NCBI GenBank assembly: GCA_021186555.1
Contig: JAJKFL010000004.1
Span: 40,344,351-40,408,350, forward strand
Length of the DNA: 64,000 bases
Source: Reticulitermes speratus
Lineage: Eukaryota > Arthropoda > Insecta > Blattodea > Rhinotermitidae
Direction: 5' to 3'
The position numbers and the translations under genes are program-made. The notes below the pieces were generated by a model. The model saw only the letters and a program-made list of their open reading frames with translations. It ran no database searches and was not told where the DNA came from. Shown here in pieces: positions 10,022 through 20,118 of the stretch (its first letter is position 1; every line of letters begins with the position of its first letter).

Positions 10022-10542
10022 CAGTGGTGTTCAACCTGGGGTACGCGTACCTCCGGGATTACGCGAAGACATCTTAGGGGGTACGTAAAATTAAAAAATA
10101 AAATATATTATTTAATGATAAACACTGAATAATCAGGGCCAGATTTAGGGTTAGCCACAACAGACCGGACGTAAGGACATGCGATTTGGGAGCGCCATTT
10201 CTCTCTCTCTCTCTCTCCTTTATGCGATTCTTATCTGGGCGGCTAGTTTCATTTTATTCCACACAGTGCATATAATTTTGCTTTGCTAAAATACATTTGT
10301 TCCTTTATTAATTTTTATACGATAGACAATAATATATTTGTTATTTAATAGCTTGACTCTCCTTTTTCTCATTTAAAACTTATTATTTAATACATTATTT
10401 TGGATGTAATTTATTTAACTTATTTTAGATGTAGATTATAGACTGTGTATAACTTGAATTGTGCACCAACAGCTTTGGGGGTACAAAGTTGAAGATAAAT
10501 TATATCTGGGGGTACGTGAACAAAAAAGGTTGAATACCGCTG
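10022..10542 (+). mobile_element. non-autonomous hAT-like element, copy 2
   Basis: Termini CAGTGGTGTTCAACCTGGGG and AAGGTTGAATACCGCTG. The interior matches copy 1 reversed (GCGATTTGGGAGCGCCAT, TTATGCGATTCTTATCTGGG). The (CT)n at 10201-10217 is shorter here. Flanking octamers TTCTAAGA / AGCTAGAC agree only at the central CTA, so the target duplication has decayed. Confidence 0.87.
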
Positions 10543-10661
10543 AGCTAGACATTATGCTTTGCAAAGATGTAGATCTAAAACTTATGTTAATGTTTCTTTT
10601 TTCAAGGCAATTTTTTTTCTTAATTCAGTGACGTTCAGTAAATAGACAGTGACAGTGACAG

Positions 10662-10688
10662 TTGCGTGACAGTGACACTGTCACGCAA
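10662..10688. repeat. 27-bp near-perfect palindrome
   Basis: TTGCGTGACAGTG, one central A, then CACTGTCACGCAA: two 13-nt arms that are exact reverse complements. Preceded by short (GACAGT)n sequence at 10645-10660. Confidence 0.9.
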
Positions 10689-10721
10689 CTTTTTATTCCT
10701 GTATTACGAACGTGCAGAATG

Positions 10722-10762
10722 AGACATGTTTCGACTTGTTCACGTTATGCCATCTTCAGGTC
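10722..10762 (-). repeat. hairpin motif CTGAAGATG...CGAAACATG
   Basis: On the minus strand CTGAAGATGGCATAACG then AAGTCGAAACATGTCTC. One of about ten occurrences of this motif; see finding. Confidence 0.6.
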
Positions 10763-10799
10763 TCGCTCACAACAACACAGATATGATTTATATTTTATT

Positions 10800-11815
10800 T
10801 TACACATATTGTACGCGAAATATTTAAATTTCAAACTTGTACACAACTTGTGATAAATACGGACATAAAATTGTGTTGTTATGAAGTGATTGATTACAAA
10901 ATAGTCTATATCAAGGGTCACAAACGCTTAACGTGCGACCTAAGTGTCTGTACACTAATGGCTGTCGTAATTTGTGTGTTGGGTACGTGAAAAAGTGATA
11001 AGACAGACAGAGCTTTCAACGGCATGTGTGCAGAATTACACAAATTTAGATCTTCAGGTTTGTTACACAAATGCGTCTAGATCTGACAATTTGTAACACT
11101 GCAGATGCGGTTTAAAGCCTGCTGTTCGCTGAATGTTCGCCTAGTGTGTACGTCACACCGAACAATGTTCTCTGCACCTCTCCTGACTTCAACTTCTGTT
11201 ACCAGAGCTCAGTTTCGTTCCAATTTCAGTCCAGTTCATTTAAAGTCATCCAAATAGCATTCTTGCAGTTAAAACAGCGTTGTTAAATGAACACATTTCA
11301 CCATTGAAGTTTGACCCTGGGTTTATGACAGAGCATAGCCTGATATCAGTGTTTCGGGGCAACATAATTCCTCCTTCTTCAATGTATCCTAACACCGCAG
11401 CATGGATACTTTGCTAATGAATTGCTAGCACATAAACAGGGCATTTTTTATAAACTTTTAGCTTGACAAAAATGTGATCAGTATGCGGCAGTATTAGCTG
11501 ATATTTAACAAGTTAGGATAAGTATGCATAGTGTAACAATGGCGGTGTAGTCGCGGACTATTTGCTTAGTTATCTGCACGACCGCATTAAGTACAAACAT
11601 ATTTCGTCGCATCTAAACCGCTTGCTACATGTTTATCCACAAATCTTTTTCAAGACGTTTTTCTTTCCGATAAATATTTGTCCAGTTACGTTTGTGGGTC
11701 TTCATGTCAAGTGTCCGGTGTTTTGTCCGGTTTTAAGTACAATTTATGTAAGCCACAGACCTAAATTAAAGTCCGTATTGGGCCATCGTATAAAATTCTA
11801 TAAAATATTTTGTTA
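10800..11815. other. unassigned AT-rich sequence
   Basis: About 1 kb with no supported gene. The 84-codon ORF at 11562-11816 lacks any recognisable motif and is close to chance length for this base composition. Confidence 0.35.
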
Positions 11816-11849
11816 AAACAGAATTTTTTTCATTATGTTGCAAGTTACG

Positions 11850-11888
11850 TTACGTGTTTCGACTTGAAAGAGTCATCATCAGGGACAT
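11850..11888 (-). repeat. hairpin motif CTGATGATG...CGAAACACG
   Basis: Minus strand CTGATGATGACT, loop CTTTCA, AGTCGAAACACGTAA: a GACT/AGTC stem directly preceding GAAAC. Confidence 0.65.
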
Positions 11889-11924
11889 ATACCACAGGCA
11901 GATGCTGATTATATGTTTAGGCGT

Positions 11925-12404
11925 TCTTTACGAAGTAAAAAAAAAGGTTTATGTGGTGAACACGTCCATCGGTCTGTCCGTCTGTTTATGACCTGGCTCA
12001 GACTAAACTATTTGTTGGATTTGTGTGCAACCTGCAAGGGCCTTACTTACAGATCGTACAGCAAGTGACTGTCCTGACAGTCGGCTCACTGACAGCCATA
12101 CTTTACTCATGGCAGTAAGTGAATTTCTACTCGTATTTTCCATCTTTCTGAACCGATATCGGTGAAATTCGGTACAAGCGACACCACATAACGCCCTTCA
12201 GCAACTATGAGTTTTGAGAGCATCTGGAATGTGAAAACCATAACGAAATTCGGCATTGGAAGTGTCCACAGATTTTCGGTGACTGATGGTGAGTTTCGTG
12301 AAAATCCGTGCACTGGAAGCCATATTTAGTGGCGTAAATGGAATCACAGTTATGTCGAATAGCAATTGCGCGTGTACCGTGACACCGTAAAGAACGCCTT
12401 GATA
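11925..12404. repeat. diverged dispersed repeat (CGTTCTTTACG family)
   Basis: GGCGTTCTTTACGAAG at the left and CGTAAAGAACGCCTT at the right are inverted relative to each other. Internal GAAATTCGG and TTTTCGGTGACTG sequences resemble 19590-19760 in order (GTGAGTTTCGT, GGCGTAAAT, CAAAGAACGCCT, CTGCGTCA). The class is not recognised. Confidence 0.45.
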
Positions 12405-12670
12405 AAGTCTGTGCACTGCGTCACGGAGTGCGCTATTTGCAGTCCTGTTCACTCACTGTAAGGAACGCATATTACTGTTACAGGACTGCACAGTCTGTGT
12501 ACTGCGTCACGGAGTGCGCTATTTGCAGTCCTGTTCACTCACTGTAAGGAACGCATATTACTGTTACAGGACTGCACAGTCTGTGTACTGCGTCACGGAG
12601 TGCGCCATTTGCAGTCCTGTTCACTCACTGTAAGGAACGCATATTACTGTTACAGGACTGCACAGTCTGT
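12405..12670. repeat. 86-bp tandem repeat, 3 copies
   Basis: TCACGGAGTGCGC at 12421, 12507 and 12593. Units are nearly identical and contain CAGTCCTGTTCACTCACTG and its partial mirror TTACAGGACTGCAC, so each unit can form a hairpin. Confidence 0.95.
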
Positions 12671-12689
12671 GTGGCTTCGTCTTGTAAGC

Positions 12690-12775
12690 GTTGTGCTGTA
12701 TGTGCTGTATGTGTTGTATGTGATGTATGTGCTATAGTCCTGTATGTGCTGTATGTCTGCGACATATCTGTATCT
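12690..12775. repeat. degenerate TGCTGTATG-type short repeat
   Basis: About eight irregular 9-10 bp units (GTGCTGTAT, GTGTTGTAT, GTGATGTAT). Confidence 0.75.
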
Positions 12776-12779
12776 GTTA

Positions 12780-13502
12780 ACCTCATCGTATGTCTTATAC
12801 TACGTTATGCACCTGTTAGCCTACGTTATATATTTTAGCCTGCGTTATACGTCTGTTAGCCTACGTTATATATCTGTTATCCCACGCTATACATTTTAGC
12901 CTGCGTTATATGTCTGTTAGCCTACGTTATATATCTGTTAGCCTACGTTATATATTTTAGCCTGCGTTATATGTCTGTTAGCCTACGTTATATATCTGTT
13001 AGCCTACGTTATATATTTTAGCCTGCGTTATATGTCTGTTAGCCTACGTTATATATCTGTTAGCCTACGTTATATATTTTAGCCTGCGTTATATGTCTGT
13101 TAGCCTACGTTATATATCTGTTAGCCTACGTTATATATTTTAGCCTGCGTTATATGTCTGTTAGCCTACGTTATATATCTGTTATCCCACGCTATACATT
13201 TTAGCCTGCGTTATATGTCTGTTAGCCTACGTTATATATCTGTTAGCCTACGTTATATATTTTAGCCTGCGTTATATGTCTGTTAGCCTACGTTATATAT
13301 CTGTTAGCCTACGTTATATATTTTAGCCTGCGTTATATGTCTGTTAGCCTACGTTATATATCTGTTAGCCTACGTTATATATTTTAGCCTGCGTTATATG
13401 TCTGTTAGCCTACGTTATATATTTTAGCCTACGTTATATATCTGTTATCCCACGCTATACATTTTAGCCTGCGTTATATGTCTGTTAGCTTATGTTATAT
13501 AT
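12780..13502. repeat. 61-bp higher-order array of ~20-bp units
   Basis: Basic unit CTGTTAGCCTACGTTATATA (20 bp) is organised as a trimer of two CTGTTAGCCTACG units and one TTTTAGCCTGCG unit, period 61 bp (CTGCG at 12901, 12962, 13023 ...). A marked variant, TTATCCCACGCTATAC, appears near 12880, 13185 and 13446, which shows block-wise copying. Confidence 0.95.
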
Positions 13503-13509
13503 GTACCCC

Positions 13510-13668
13510 AGAGCAGAAAACTCTGGTACCCATTGAATAGCAAACTAGGTGGGCCCCAGAGCCGGTCTGGACGCTTTGAAAAAAACAGAACCTCTTCCCC
13601 CTGCCTGTAATTGAACCTGAGACCCTGTAGCCCGTAGCCCTGTTACTATACTGACTGAGCTATGTACA
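13510..13668 (-). mobile_element. T1 SINE fragment (head and middle)
   Basis: Minus strand: box A ATAGCTCAGTCAGTATAG (diverged), box B-like GGTTCAATTACAGG, TCCAGACCGGCTCTGGGGCC and AATGGGTACCAGAG. The 3' third is missing where the 61-bp array begins. Confidence 0.8.
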
Positions 13669-13689
13669 GATGTTACTCAGGGCACCGTC

Positions 13690-13800
13690 ACGTTTGACCC
13701 CGAGAAATTTGAGGCTCTTGAGGCCGTAATTATAAAGTTTAAAGTCTTCTGGAATATGACGCCGTGTAGTTTGCTAGAGATTTACCTGCTGTAAGAAAGT
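13690..13800 (+). repeat. FEVLTAV-type dispersed repeat fragment
   Basis: Translates as KFEALEAV, then KVFWNMTPCSLLEIY, a decayed copy of the widely dispersed FEVLTAV / VFWDVTPCSLV repeat. The second copy is at 16960-17065 (-). Confidence 0.65.
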
Positions 13801-14094
13801 GTACATTTTTTCTACCACACACCCCGGCACGCTGCAGTCATTTTCTCCCTGTTTCTCGTGTCATCGGCACAGCTTAGCCTTGGCCAGTTCAGCCCGCAGA
13901 TCTGCTTCTCTCCGACGTCTCGCTTTAACACTTCTGTCTTGCGTGACAAAGAATGTAAATGGAATGTGAATGTAACCTCAAAAGAGAAGATTTCTTCGGA
14001 CCATAGTGAATGTAATCTGCGATTTTTGGGGACAGAAAATAAATTCGCAGAAATACAGTTCATAAAACAGGGGTGGCCTAAGTTAGTAGCGTCT
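13801..14094. other. unassigned sequence
   Basis: Overlapping frames of 95 and 99 codons on opposite strands; no domain or splice context. Confidence 0.35.
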
Positions 14095-14335
14095 ATCATA
14101 AGAGGTCATTTGACCCGTCTGAACACCCGCGGTAAGTATATTTACCACCTACTTTAACATCATGAGCTCTGCATTTTTTCCGCACAGTGTATTTATGTGT
14201 TTTGTCTGACTCGTGGATTAAACAGCGATCATTTCTCAGAATATCATTAACCAACTGGTGTTGGTATTTGTACCGCATACGCAGTGTTTTGTATGACGTA
14301 AAAACTAAAACTGCAAACATTATTTGGAGGAGTAT
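14095..14335 (-). mobile_element. diverged single-unit relative of the 114-bp-array element
   Basis: GTCATTTGACC (TIR-like), TATATTTACCACCTACTTTA, then CACAGTGTATTTATGTGTTT, TAAACAGCGATCATTTCTCA and CATTAACCAACTGG follow in the same order as the right arm plus one unit of the 114-bp element read in reverse. No tandem expansion is present, so this may be the ancestral, unexpanded form. Confidence 0.65.
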
Positions 14336-14354
14336 ATATATATATATATATATA
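14332..14354. repeat. (TA)n microsatellite
   Basis: About eleven TA dinucleotides. Confidence 0.95.
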
Positions 14355-14384
14355 ATGCACAGAGTGAAGTAGTGTTTATATGCA

Positions 14385-14428
14385 ACACCTCCTACATGTT
14401 TCGGCCACTCACGCGGCCATCCTCAGGG
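14385..14428 (-). repeat. hairpin motif CTGAGGATGGCC...GGCCGAAACATG
   Basis: Minus strand CTGAGGATGGCC, loop GCGTGAGT, GGCCGAAACATGTAGG. Followed (minus strand) by TATAAACACTACTTCACT, which has a plus-strand counterpart at 14955-14985, so two copies point away from each other around the SINE at 14524. Confidence 0.7.
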
Positions 14429-14523
14429 ATGCAGTACAAAGCGTAAAAATTGAAAGGTGATACAATTATTTAAGTGACAGAACCAAAGCAAGATATGAAA
14501 TAACAACGATAAAGTCATAATTT

Positions 14524-14800
14524 TGGCCGTGCCATGGCTCAGGCGGTTAGTCGCCGGCCTCTCACCGCGGAGGCCCGGGTTCGATCCCGGGTCGGTCCAT
14601 GTGGGATTTGTGGTGGACAAAGTGGCACTGGGACAGTTATTTCCCCCCGAGAACGTCTGTTTTCCCCTGTTAATTTCATTCCATCGTTGCTCCATTACAA
14701 GGAAAAACGAAAAAACTGATCATCTTCATCACAGGGTTGCACAATAAGCCTTAAGGCTGCGGTGCGTCTGTAGCATCTGCTGCGGGGCCCTTTACAAAAA
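14524..14800 (+). mobile_element. full-length tRNA-headed SINE (T5) with perfect target duplication
   Basis: Head: GTGCCATGGCTCAGGCGGTT (box A region) and CCCGGGTTCGATCCCGGG (box B). Body shares GTGGGATTTGTGGTGGACAA with T4 but continues differently (GCACAATAAGCCTTAAGG, TGCGGGGCCCTTTAC) and ends in a short A run. A perfect 13-bp duplication, AAAGTCATAATTT, lies at 14511-14523 and 14801-14813. This is the best preserved retroposed copy in the window, so probably recent. Confidence 0.95.
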
Positions 14801-14924
14801 AAAGTCATAATTTAAAGTTCGTAAGGTAAGATGTCACTGTAAGTGTGTCATTGTTACAGACGTTTGTTGCAGAAATGCCCCATCTAAGAGAATTTGTTAA
14901 GACAAAAACAACACGGTAGACTAC

Positions 14925-14990
14925 TCTGTACTGTAGCGAAACATGTAGCAGAGTACTGCGTATAAAAATTATTTCACTAGTGTGTATTTT
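14925..14990 (+). repeat. hairpin-motif 3' part (CGAAACATGTAGCAG)
   Basis: CTGTACTGTAGCGAAACATG followed by TAGCAG and GCGTATAAAAATTATTTCAC; matches the sequence downstream of the motif at 6693 and 14385. Confidence 0.55.
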
Positions 14991-15083
14991 GTTGATGTTA
15001 TTATATTATATATATTTAATTAATGTACGGATTATGGATCATGTAAAGTTAAATTGTTTAGACTAATTGTAATCTTAAGAGGA

Positions 15084-15112
15084 ACACACACACACACACA
15101 CACACACATATG
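15084..15112. repeat. (CA)n microsatellite
   Basis: About 13 CA dinucleotides. Confidence 0.95.
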
Positions 15113-15197
15113 ACACGCACAGATGTGACCACGCGAGTGACTTCAAGCTGTCACGGCGGTCACTACAAACCATTCTCTTCTTGGATGTGGCCTGTAA

Positions 15198-15236
15198 CCT
15201 GAAGATGGAGGCAGTATCGTCTTGCGAAACGTTAAT
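15198..15236 (+). repeat. hairpin motif CTGAAGATGGAGG...GCGAAACGTT
   Basis: CTGAAGATGGAGGCAGTATC then GTCTTGCGAAACGTT. Stem weaker (GAGGC/GTCTT) than in other copies. Confidence 0.5.
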
Positions 15237-15354
15237 AATCTTCTACAAAACTATACGGAGTCACAGCCCGTAACACTGTAACCTAATCTTCAGATTTGTA
15301 GGCAAATGTTTGTAGTTTCAATTGAACAAAGAGGGCAACTGACTGTTAAATCCT

Positions 15355-15640
15355 GGATAGCTCAGTCAGTACAGTGACTAAGCTACGGGCTGGACAACTG
15401 AGTAATCGTGATTCGATTACCGACAGGAGCAAATTCTTTTCTTTTCTGAAAAGTGTCCCGACTGGCTCTGGGACCCACCGAGCCTTCTATTTAACGGGTA
15501 CCGGGGCTCTTTCCCCAGAGGTAAAGCGGCCAAGACGTGAGGCTGGCTTTCATCTAGTGCCAAGGTTAAGAATGCGTGGAGATATAACTCCATCCCCCCA
15601 CATGCTTTTATGGCATGCACAGGGATAAATGAAGTGACTT
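15355..15640 (+). mobile_element. T1 SINE, near full length
   Basis: Box A GATAGCTCAGTCAGTACAGT, box B-like TGATTCGATTACC, then GGGTACCGGGGCTCTTTCCC, GAGGTAAAGCGGCC, CATCTAGTGCCAAGGTTAAG, and ATGCTTTTATGGCATGC near the 3' end. Tail is decayed (AGTGACTTTTGG). The tRNA-like head gives an internal pol III promoter. Confidence 0.9.
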
Positions 15641-15799
15641 TTGGACGACTTTAGCCAGAAGGTGAATCAGTTTTGGTAAATTTGAAAAATATAAAATTGT
15701 AATGGGAAGGTGTCCAGCGGGTCTGGAATTATCTACATGCGGACGGACGGACATGGCGAGGTACTGTGCGCATTATTGCAAGTTTTCGTTTTCAATGCG

Positions 15800-15880
15800 A
15801 CAAAAATAAATGGGGATGTAAATATATATGTAAATATATATGTAAATATATACATAAATGTAAATATATCCGGAAATATT
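15800..15880. repeat. short TGTAAATATATA repeat
   Basis: Five irregular 12-bp units. Confidence 0.8.
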
Positions 15881-15913
15881 TGAAGTATGTTTTAGGATAT
15901 TCATTAAGATATT

Positions 15914-16876
15914 GCATGCCATATAGTTGGCAGGCCTGTCAGCGTGACACACGACATGCCATATAGTTGGCAGGCCTGTCAGCGTGACACACGACATGCC
16001 ATATAGTTGGCAGGCCTGTCAGCGTGACACACGACATGCCATATAGTTGGCAGGCCTGTCAGCGTGACACACGACATGCCATATAGTTGGCAGGCCTGTC
16101 AGCGTGACACACGACATGCCATATAGTTGGCAGGCCTGTCAGCGTGACACACGACATGCTATATAGTTGGCAGGCCTGTCAGCGTGACACACGACATGCC
16201 ATATAGTTGGCAGGCCTGTCAGCGTGACACACGACATGCTATATAGTTGGCAGGCCTGTCAGCGTGACACACGACATGCCATATAGTTGGCAGGCCTGTC
16301 AGCGTGATACACGACATGCCATATAGTTGGCAGGCCTGTCAGCGTGACACACGACATGCCATATAGTTGGCAGGCCTGTCAGCGTGACACACGACATGCC
16401 ATATAGTTGGCAGGCCTGTCAGCGTGACACACGACATGCCATATAGTTGGCAGGTCTGTCAGCGTGACACACGACATGCCATATAGTTGGCAGGTCTGTC
16501 AGCGTGACACACGACATGCCATATAGTTGGCAGGCCTGTCAGCGTGACACACGACATGCCATATAGTTGGCAGGCCTGTCAGCGTGACACACGACATGCC
16601 ATATAGTTGGCAGGCCTGTCAGCGTGACACACGACATACCATATAGTTGGCAGGCCTGTCAGCGTGACACACGACATGCCATATAGTTGGCAGGCCTGTC
16701 AGCGTGACACACGACATGCCATATAGTTGGCAGGCCTGTCAGCGTGACACACGACATGCCATATAGTTGGCAGGCCTGTCAGCGTGACACACGACATGCC
16801 ATATAGTTGGCAGGCCTGTCAGCGTGACACACGACATGCCATATAGTTGGCAGGCCTGTCAGCGTGACACACGACA
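15914..16876. repeat. 40-bp satellite, ~24 highly uniform copies
   Basis: Unit ATATAGTTGGCAGGCCTGTC plus AGCGTGACACACGACATGCC. Only a handful of substitutions (GCT for GCC, GGTCTG for GGCCTG, GATAC for GACAC, GACATACC) occur in 964 bp, and no indel. The homogeneity implies very recent expansion or efficient homogenisation. Confidence 0.98.
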
Positions 16877-16895
16877 CACACAATGACTGAGCAAG

Positions 16896-17025
16896 TCTTG
16901 CGGGACGTGACGCCGTGTCGTTCGGTGAGCTTTGACTGCGTGACCCTTACAGGGGAGGCATTTAGATCTTTCGAAACGCCGTAAGTACTCACCCAATGAC
17001 ACGGCGTCCCATCCCAGAAGACTCC
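16896..17025. repeat. foldback repeat with CGCCGTGTC arms
   Basis: TGCGGGACGTGACGCCGTGT near 16898 is mirrored by ACACGGCGTCCCATCCCAGA near 17000; TTTCGAAACGCCG lies in the loop. Same type as 7262-7420. Confidence 0.65.
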
Positions 17026-17065
17026 AATCCTCAAGAACACAGCTGTGAGAACCTCAAATCTGACA
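16960..17065 (-). repeat. FEVLTAV-type dispersed repeat fragment
   Basis: Minus strand translates to RFEVLTAV then GVFWDGTPCHWV, matching the dispersed repeat at 13690. Overlaps the foldback arm, suggesting both belong to one element. Confidence 0.7.
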
Positions 17066-17148
17066 AAAGATGAATTTTTTTTTTGGGGGGGGGGGGGGGA
17101 AATTGAATATGAAAACAGCATTTTGTGGTAATGTTATTTTTTCCGTTA

Positions 17149-18079
17149 CAGTAGAACCTCGATTACCTGAAATTCGCTTAACCGAAAGTCGGTGGAGGGA
17201 AATTGCAGCGAAAAAAGTTGTGAAAAAAAAGTTGAAACTAAAATATCAGATTTCATATTATATTCACCGCTATTATAATATAATATAAATATAATTATAA
17301 TATAAATATAATATAATTATAATATAATTATAATATAAATATAATTCAAAGCTATTATATAAATATAAGATTTTTTTTCGTATAAATTTGTAGTGTTGTA
17401 TTGTACCTGTAAATATCGTACACTTTGTTGTGCCATACATTTATATTGTACCTGTAAATATCGTACACTTTGTTGTGCCATACATTTGTATTGTACCTGT
17501 AAATATCGTACACTTTGTTGTGCCATACATTTGTATTGTACCTGTAAATATCGTACACTTTGTTGTGCCATACATTTGTATTGTACCTGTAAATATCGTA
17601 CACTTTGTTGTGCCATACATTTGTATTGTACCTGTAAATATCGTACACTTTGTTGTGCCATACATTTGTATTGTACCTGTAAATATCGTACACTTTGTTG
17701 TGCCATACATTTGTATTGTATCTGTAAATATCGTACACTTTGTTGTGCCATACATTTGTATTGTACCTGTAAATATCATACACTTTGTTGTGCCATACAT
17801 TTGTATTGTACCTGTAAATATCGTACACTTTGTTGTGCCATACATTTGTATTGTACCTGTAAATATCATACACTTTGTTGTGCCATACATTTGTATTGTA
17901 CCTGTAAATATCGTACACTTTTTTGTGCCATAAATTTTATTAACATAAGACGTGTTTCTGTATATATGTTATTTTTATTGCACCTTATCACGTCAAGTCG
18001 AATTTCCGAATTATCCGAAATTTTGCTTAGCCGAAATCGGGTCCGCCCCCCTTTATTTAAGATAATCGAGGTTCTACTG
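17149..18079. mobile_element. pogo/Tigger-like non-autonomous element containing a 45-bp array
   Basis: Ends CAGTAGAACCTCGATTA and TAATCGAGGTTCTACTG are perfect 17-bp inverted repeats. Further inside both arms carry CCGAAA-type sequence (TTAACCGAAAGTCGG / TTAGCCGAAATCGGG). TA precedes the left end as expected for a TA target; the right dinucleotide is TG. The termini are typical of pogo/Tigger elements in many animals. Total 931 bp, no transposase; the middle is AT-rich plus the 45-bp array. Confidence 0.88.
17391..17935. repeat. 45-bp array, ~12 copies, inside pogo-like element
   Basis: Unit TTGTACCTGTAAATATCGTA plus CACTTTGTTGTGCCATACATTTGTA. Copies differ by isolated changes (CATACAC for CGTACAC, GTATCTG for GTACCTG). 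Open in several frames because 45 is 15 codons; not coding. Confidence 0.97.
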
Positions 18080-19152
18080 TGTTTTAAAAGCCTCTACCAC
18101 ATTCTGCGGATTGTTGTGTCGAGTAGAATGTGACAATTAATTATGGTCGTGGCCTATTACAGGTTACTATCTCTATATTTCTTAGAGGGACTGAAGAATA
18201 ATATTAGAAAACACGTCGTCAGGTTGGCTGCTTTCCTGCAGTAACGGTGTCGTATGCATTCTCAACACAACCTCGACCCCGCTCCTACTTGGCCTACATT
18301 CTAAATCCCCCCTTAAAGAAACAGACAATACTTCCGCGAACGAAGGGTCCAAACGCCGCTCGCTGGGCGTGAGAAACAAAACTGAAGGAAGTTTGGAAAC
18401 CAATAGAACAACTTTTTTATGAATTCAGAGCTTAAAAGCAACGGGGACCCAGTTTGTTGATAAAAGGGGGAAAGGTAACACGAATAAAAAAGTCTATGAT
18501 CAACCTCCCTTACGGCAAGACGTACTATTGTACTATTGACCTGCGCAGCACACAAGAAGTGCCTCACTCCACCCCAAACACACAGGACTTGTGTGAATTA
18601 TGGAATTTCCATCAAAATCATTGCCTTATACTTTAATTGCAAAGCTGGCTTATGGGTTGTAAAGAGGGTTGCTGCCGTAAACATTGCGGGTCTGCGGTGC
18701 AGTTTGTCGTAGTTAAACAAGTACTTCAATGAATGTCACGAAGTGTGAGAACTCAGTCAGTATGAAGAGTAGCCTACAGTATTGGCGCTGTGTACTTTGG
18801 TAGATACGTACGACGTTTCGGAGTAGTATGTTGTTTTCACATTAAGCGTAGAAGACTGAGGTAGAAGGTCGTACCGAAATGACCTCTAGCGAGCAGTCCG
18901 ACCTTCAAACACACGAAATTGAAGTGCAGTTGCTTCATTCGATGTTATTTGCGAAGTTAAAAAGAACACCTGATGTGGAGGTCACGACGTTCTGTCTACC
19001 TGTGACCTAGTATCGGCGATTTAATCTTTTTCCGGATTGTAATTCAATTCCGTGCACGATTTCTTTACAGAAACTTGTAGATGAAGCTTTTCACGTCATA
19101 TTGCTGAATAACTGTGTTGTGAACATCGGTGCTGTGAACTCCGCACCTTCCC
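18080..19152. other. unassigned ~1.07 kb
   Basis: No gene, SINE head or TIR seen. Frames of 60-84 codons at 18182-18636 are short and overlap on both strands. TACGACGTTTCGGAG at 18808 resembles the TTTCGAA arms but lacks a partner. Confidence 0.35.
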
Positions 19153-19174
19153 GGGGGGGGGGGGGGGGGGGGGG
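19153..19174. repeat. poly-G tract (~22 nt)
   Basis: CCC followed by an uninterrupted G run, a likely G-quadruplex former or assembly-difficult site. Confidence 0.9.
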
Positions 19175-19213
19175 AGAAAACGAGTTCCTGTGAGTCCTCA
19201 CCACACTTGGTAC

Positions 19214-19513
19214 CTAAAAGGTAAAGGTAAAGGTACAGCAACCCCATTACAGGTCCGGACAGGCCCTTAGGGTTCCAGGAGGTTGAGGCTGTCTGATTTA
19301 TAGACAATCGGCACATGAAGGTGGTAAGGTTGTCGGCCCTACGCACCGGCCGCCTTTACCCCCAGGAGGGTTCTGTTAGAGGCTGAGTCGACCCCAGGGT
19401 CATAGTGCGACCGAAATGATTATGTCAATGAAAGTTTTCAATGACACCATCGGGAATCGAACCCGCGACCTTCCGGCTTGTAGCGCAGTGCCTCAACCAA
19501 CTGCGCCACCGCG
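19214..19513 (-). mobile_element. T2 SINE with target duplication
   Basis: Minus strand: GCGGTGGCGCAGTTGGTTGA, box B GGTTCGATTCCC, GGGTCGACTCAGCC, CTGGAACCCTAAGGGCC and tail (ACCTTT)3. CACTTGGTAC (19204-19213) and CACTTGGCAC (19514-19523) are the 10-bp target duplication with one change. Confidence 0.93.
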
Positions 19514-19529
19514 CACTTGGCACGTAACT

Positions 19530-19780
19530 TGGATGAAATGCAGTGTACAAGATGTGTACAAGATGTGTACAAGATGTGTACAAAGTACTGTTGACATTTG
19601 TGAGTTTCGTTCAAATCGGCGCACGGAAGACCGTCTTTTTGTTACGGGCGTAAATCAAGTTGCATTTAGATCTGTACCGTGCGACCGTGTGACATTCTGA
19701 TAGCAAAGAACGCCTCGATAATTACTACTTACTGCGTCATGGCGTACACCATTTGCAGGCTTTGTCATCTGTAGATACTT
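19530..19780. repeat. short 11-bp repeat and diverged CGTTCTTTACG-family sequence
   Basis: GTGTACAAGAT occurs four times at 19548-19582. The following sequence (GTGAGTTTCGT, GGCGTAAATCAAG, CAAAGAACGCCT, CTGCGTCATGG) parallels 12290-12440. Confidence 0.5.
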
Positions 19781-19859
19781 TTGCTACAGACATTTTTCTT
19801 TTATGTTTAAGGAGCAGTTTGGGTGACATAATTGAGGTCAAGGTCAAACTTATATGTCT

Positions 19860-20118
19860 CACATCTGGAAGGTCGCGGGTTCGATTCCCGATGGTGTCAT
19901 TACAATTTTTCATTAACATAATCCTTCCGGTCGCACTATGACCCTGGGGTCGACTCAGCCTCTAACAGAAATGAGTACCAGGAATATTTCCTTGGGGGTA
20001 AAGGCGGCCGGTGCGTAGGGCTGACAACCTTACTACATTCATGTGCCGATTGTCTATAAATCTGTGAGCCTCAACCTCCTGGAACCCTAAGGGCCTGTCC
20101 AGGCCTGTAATGGGATTG
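19860..20118 (+). mobile_element. T2 SINE, head-truncated
   Basis: Box B GGTCGCGGGTTCGATTCCCG, GGGTCGACTCAGCCTC, GGTAAAGGCGGCCGGTGCGT and CTGGAACCCTAAGGGCC. Box A is missing, so the head is truncated or replaced. Runs directly into an expanded hexanucleotide tail. Confidence 0.9.

Noticed and set aside
17393..18133. 246-codon cysteine-rich frame
   Set aside because: Translation of the 45-bp array inside the pogo-like element.
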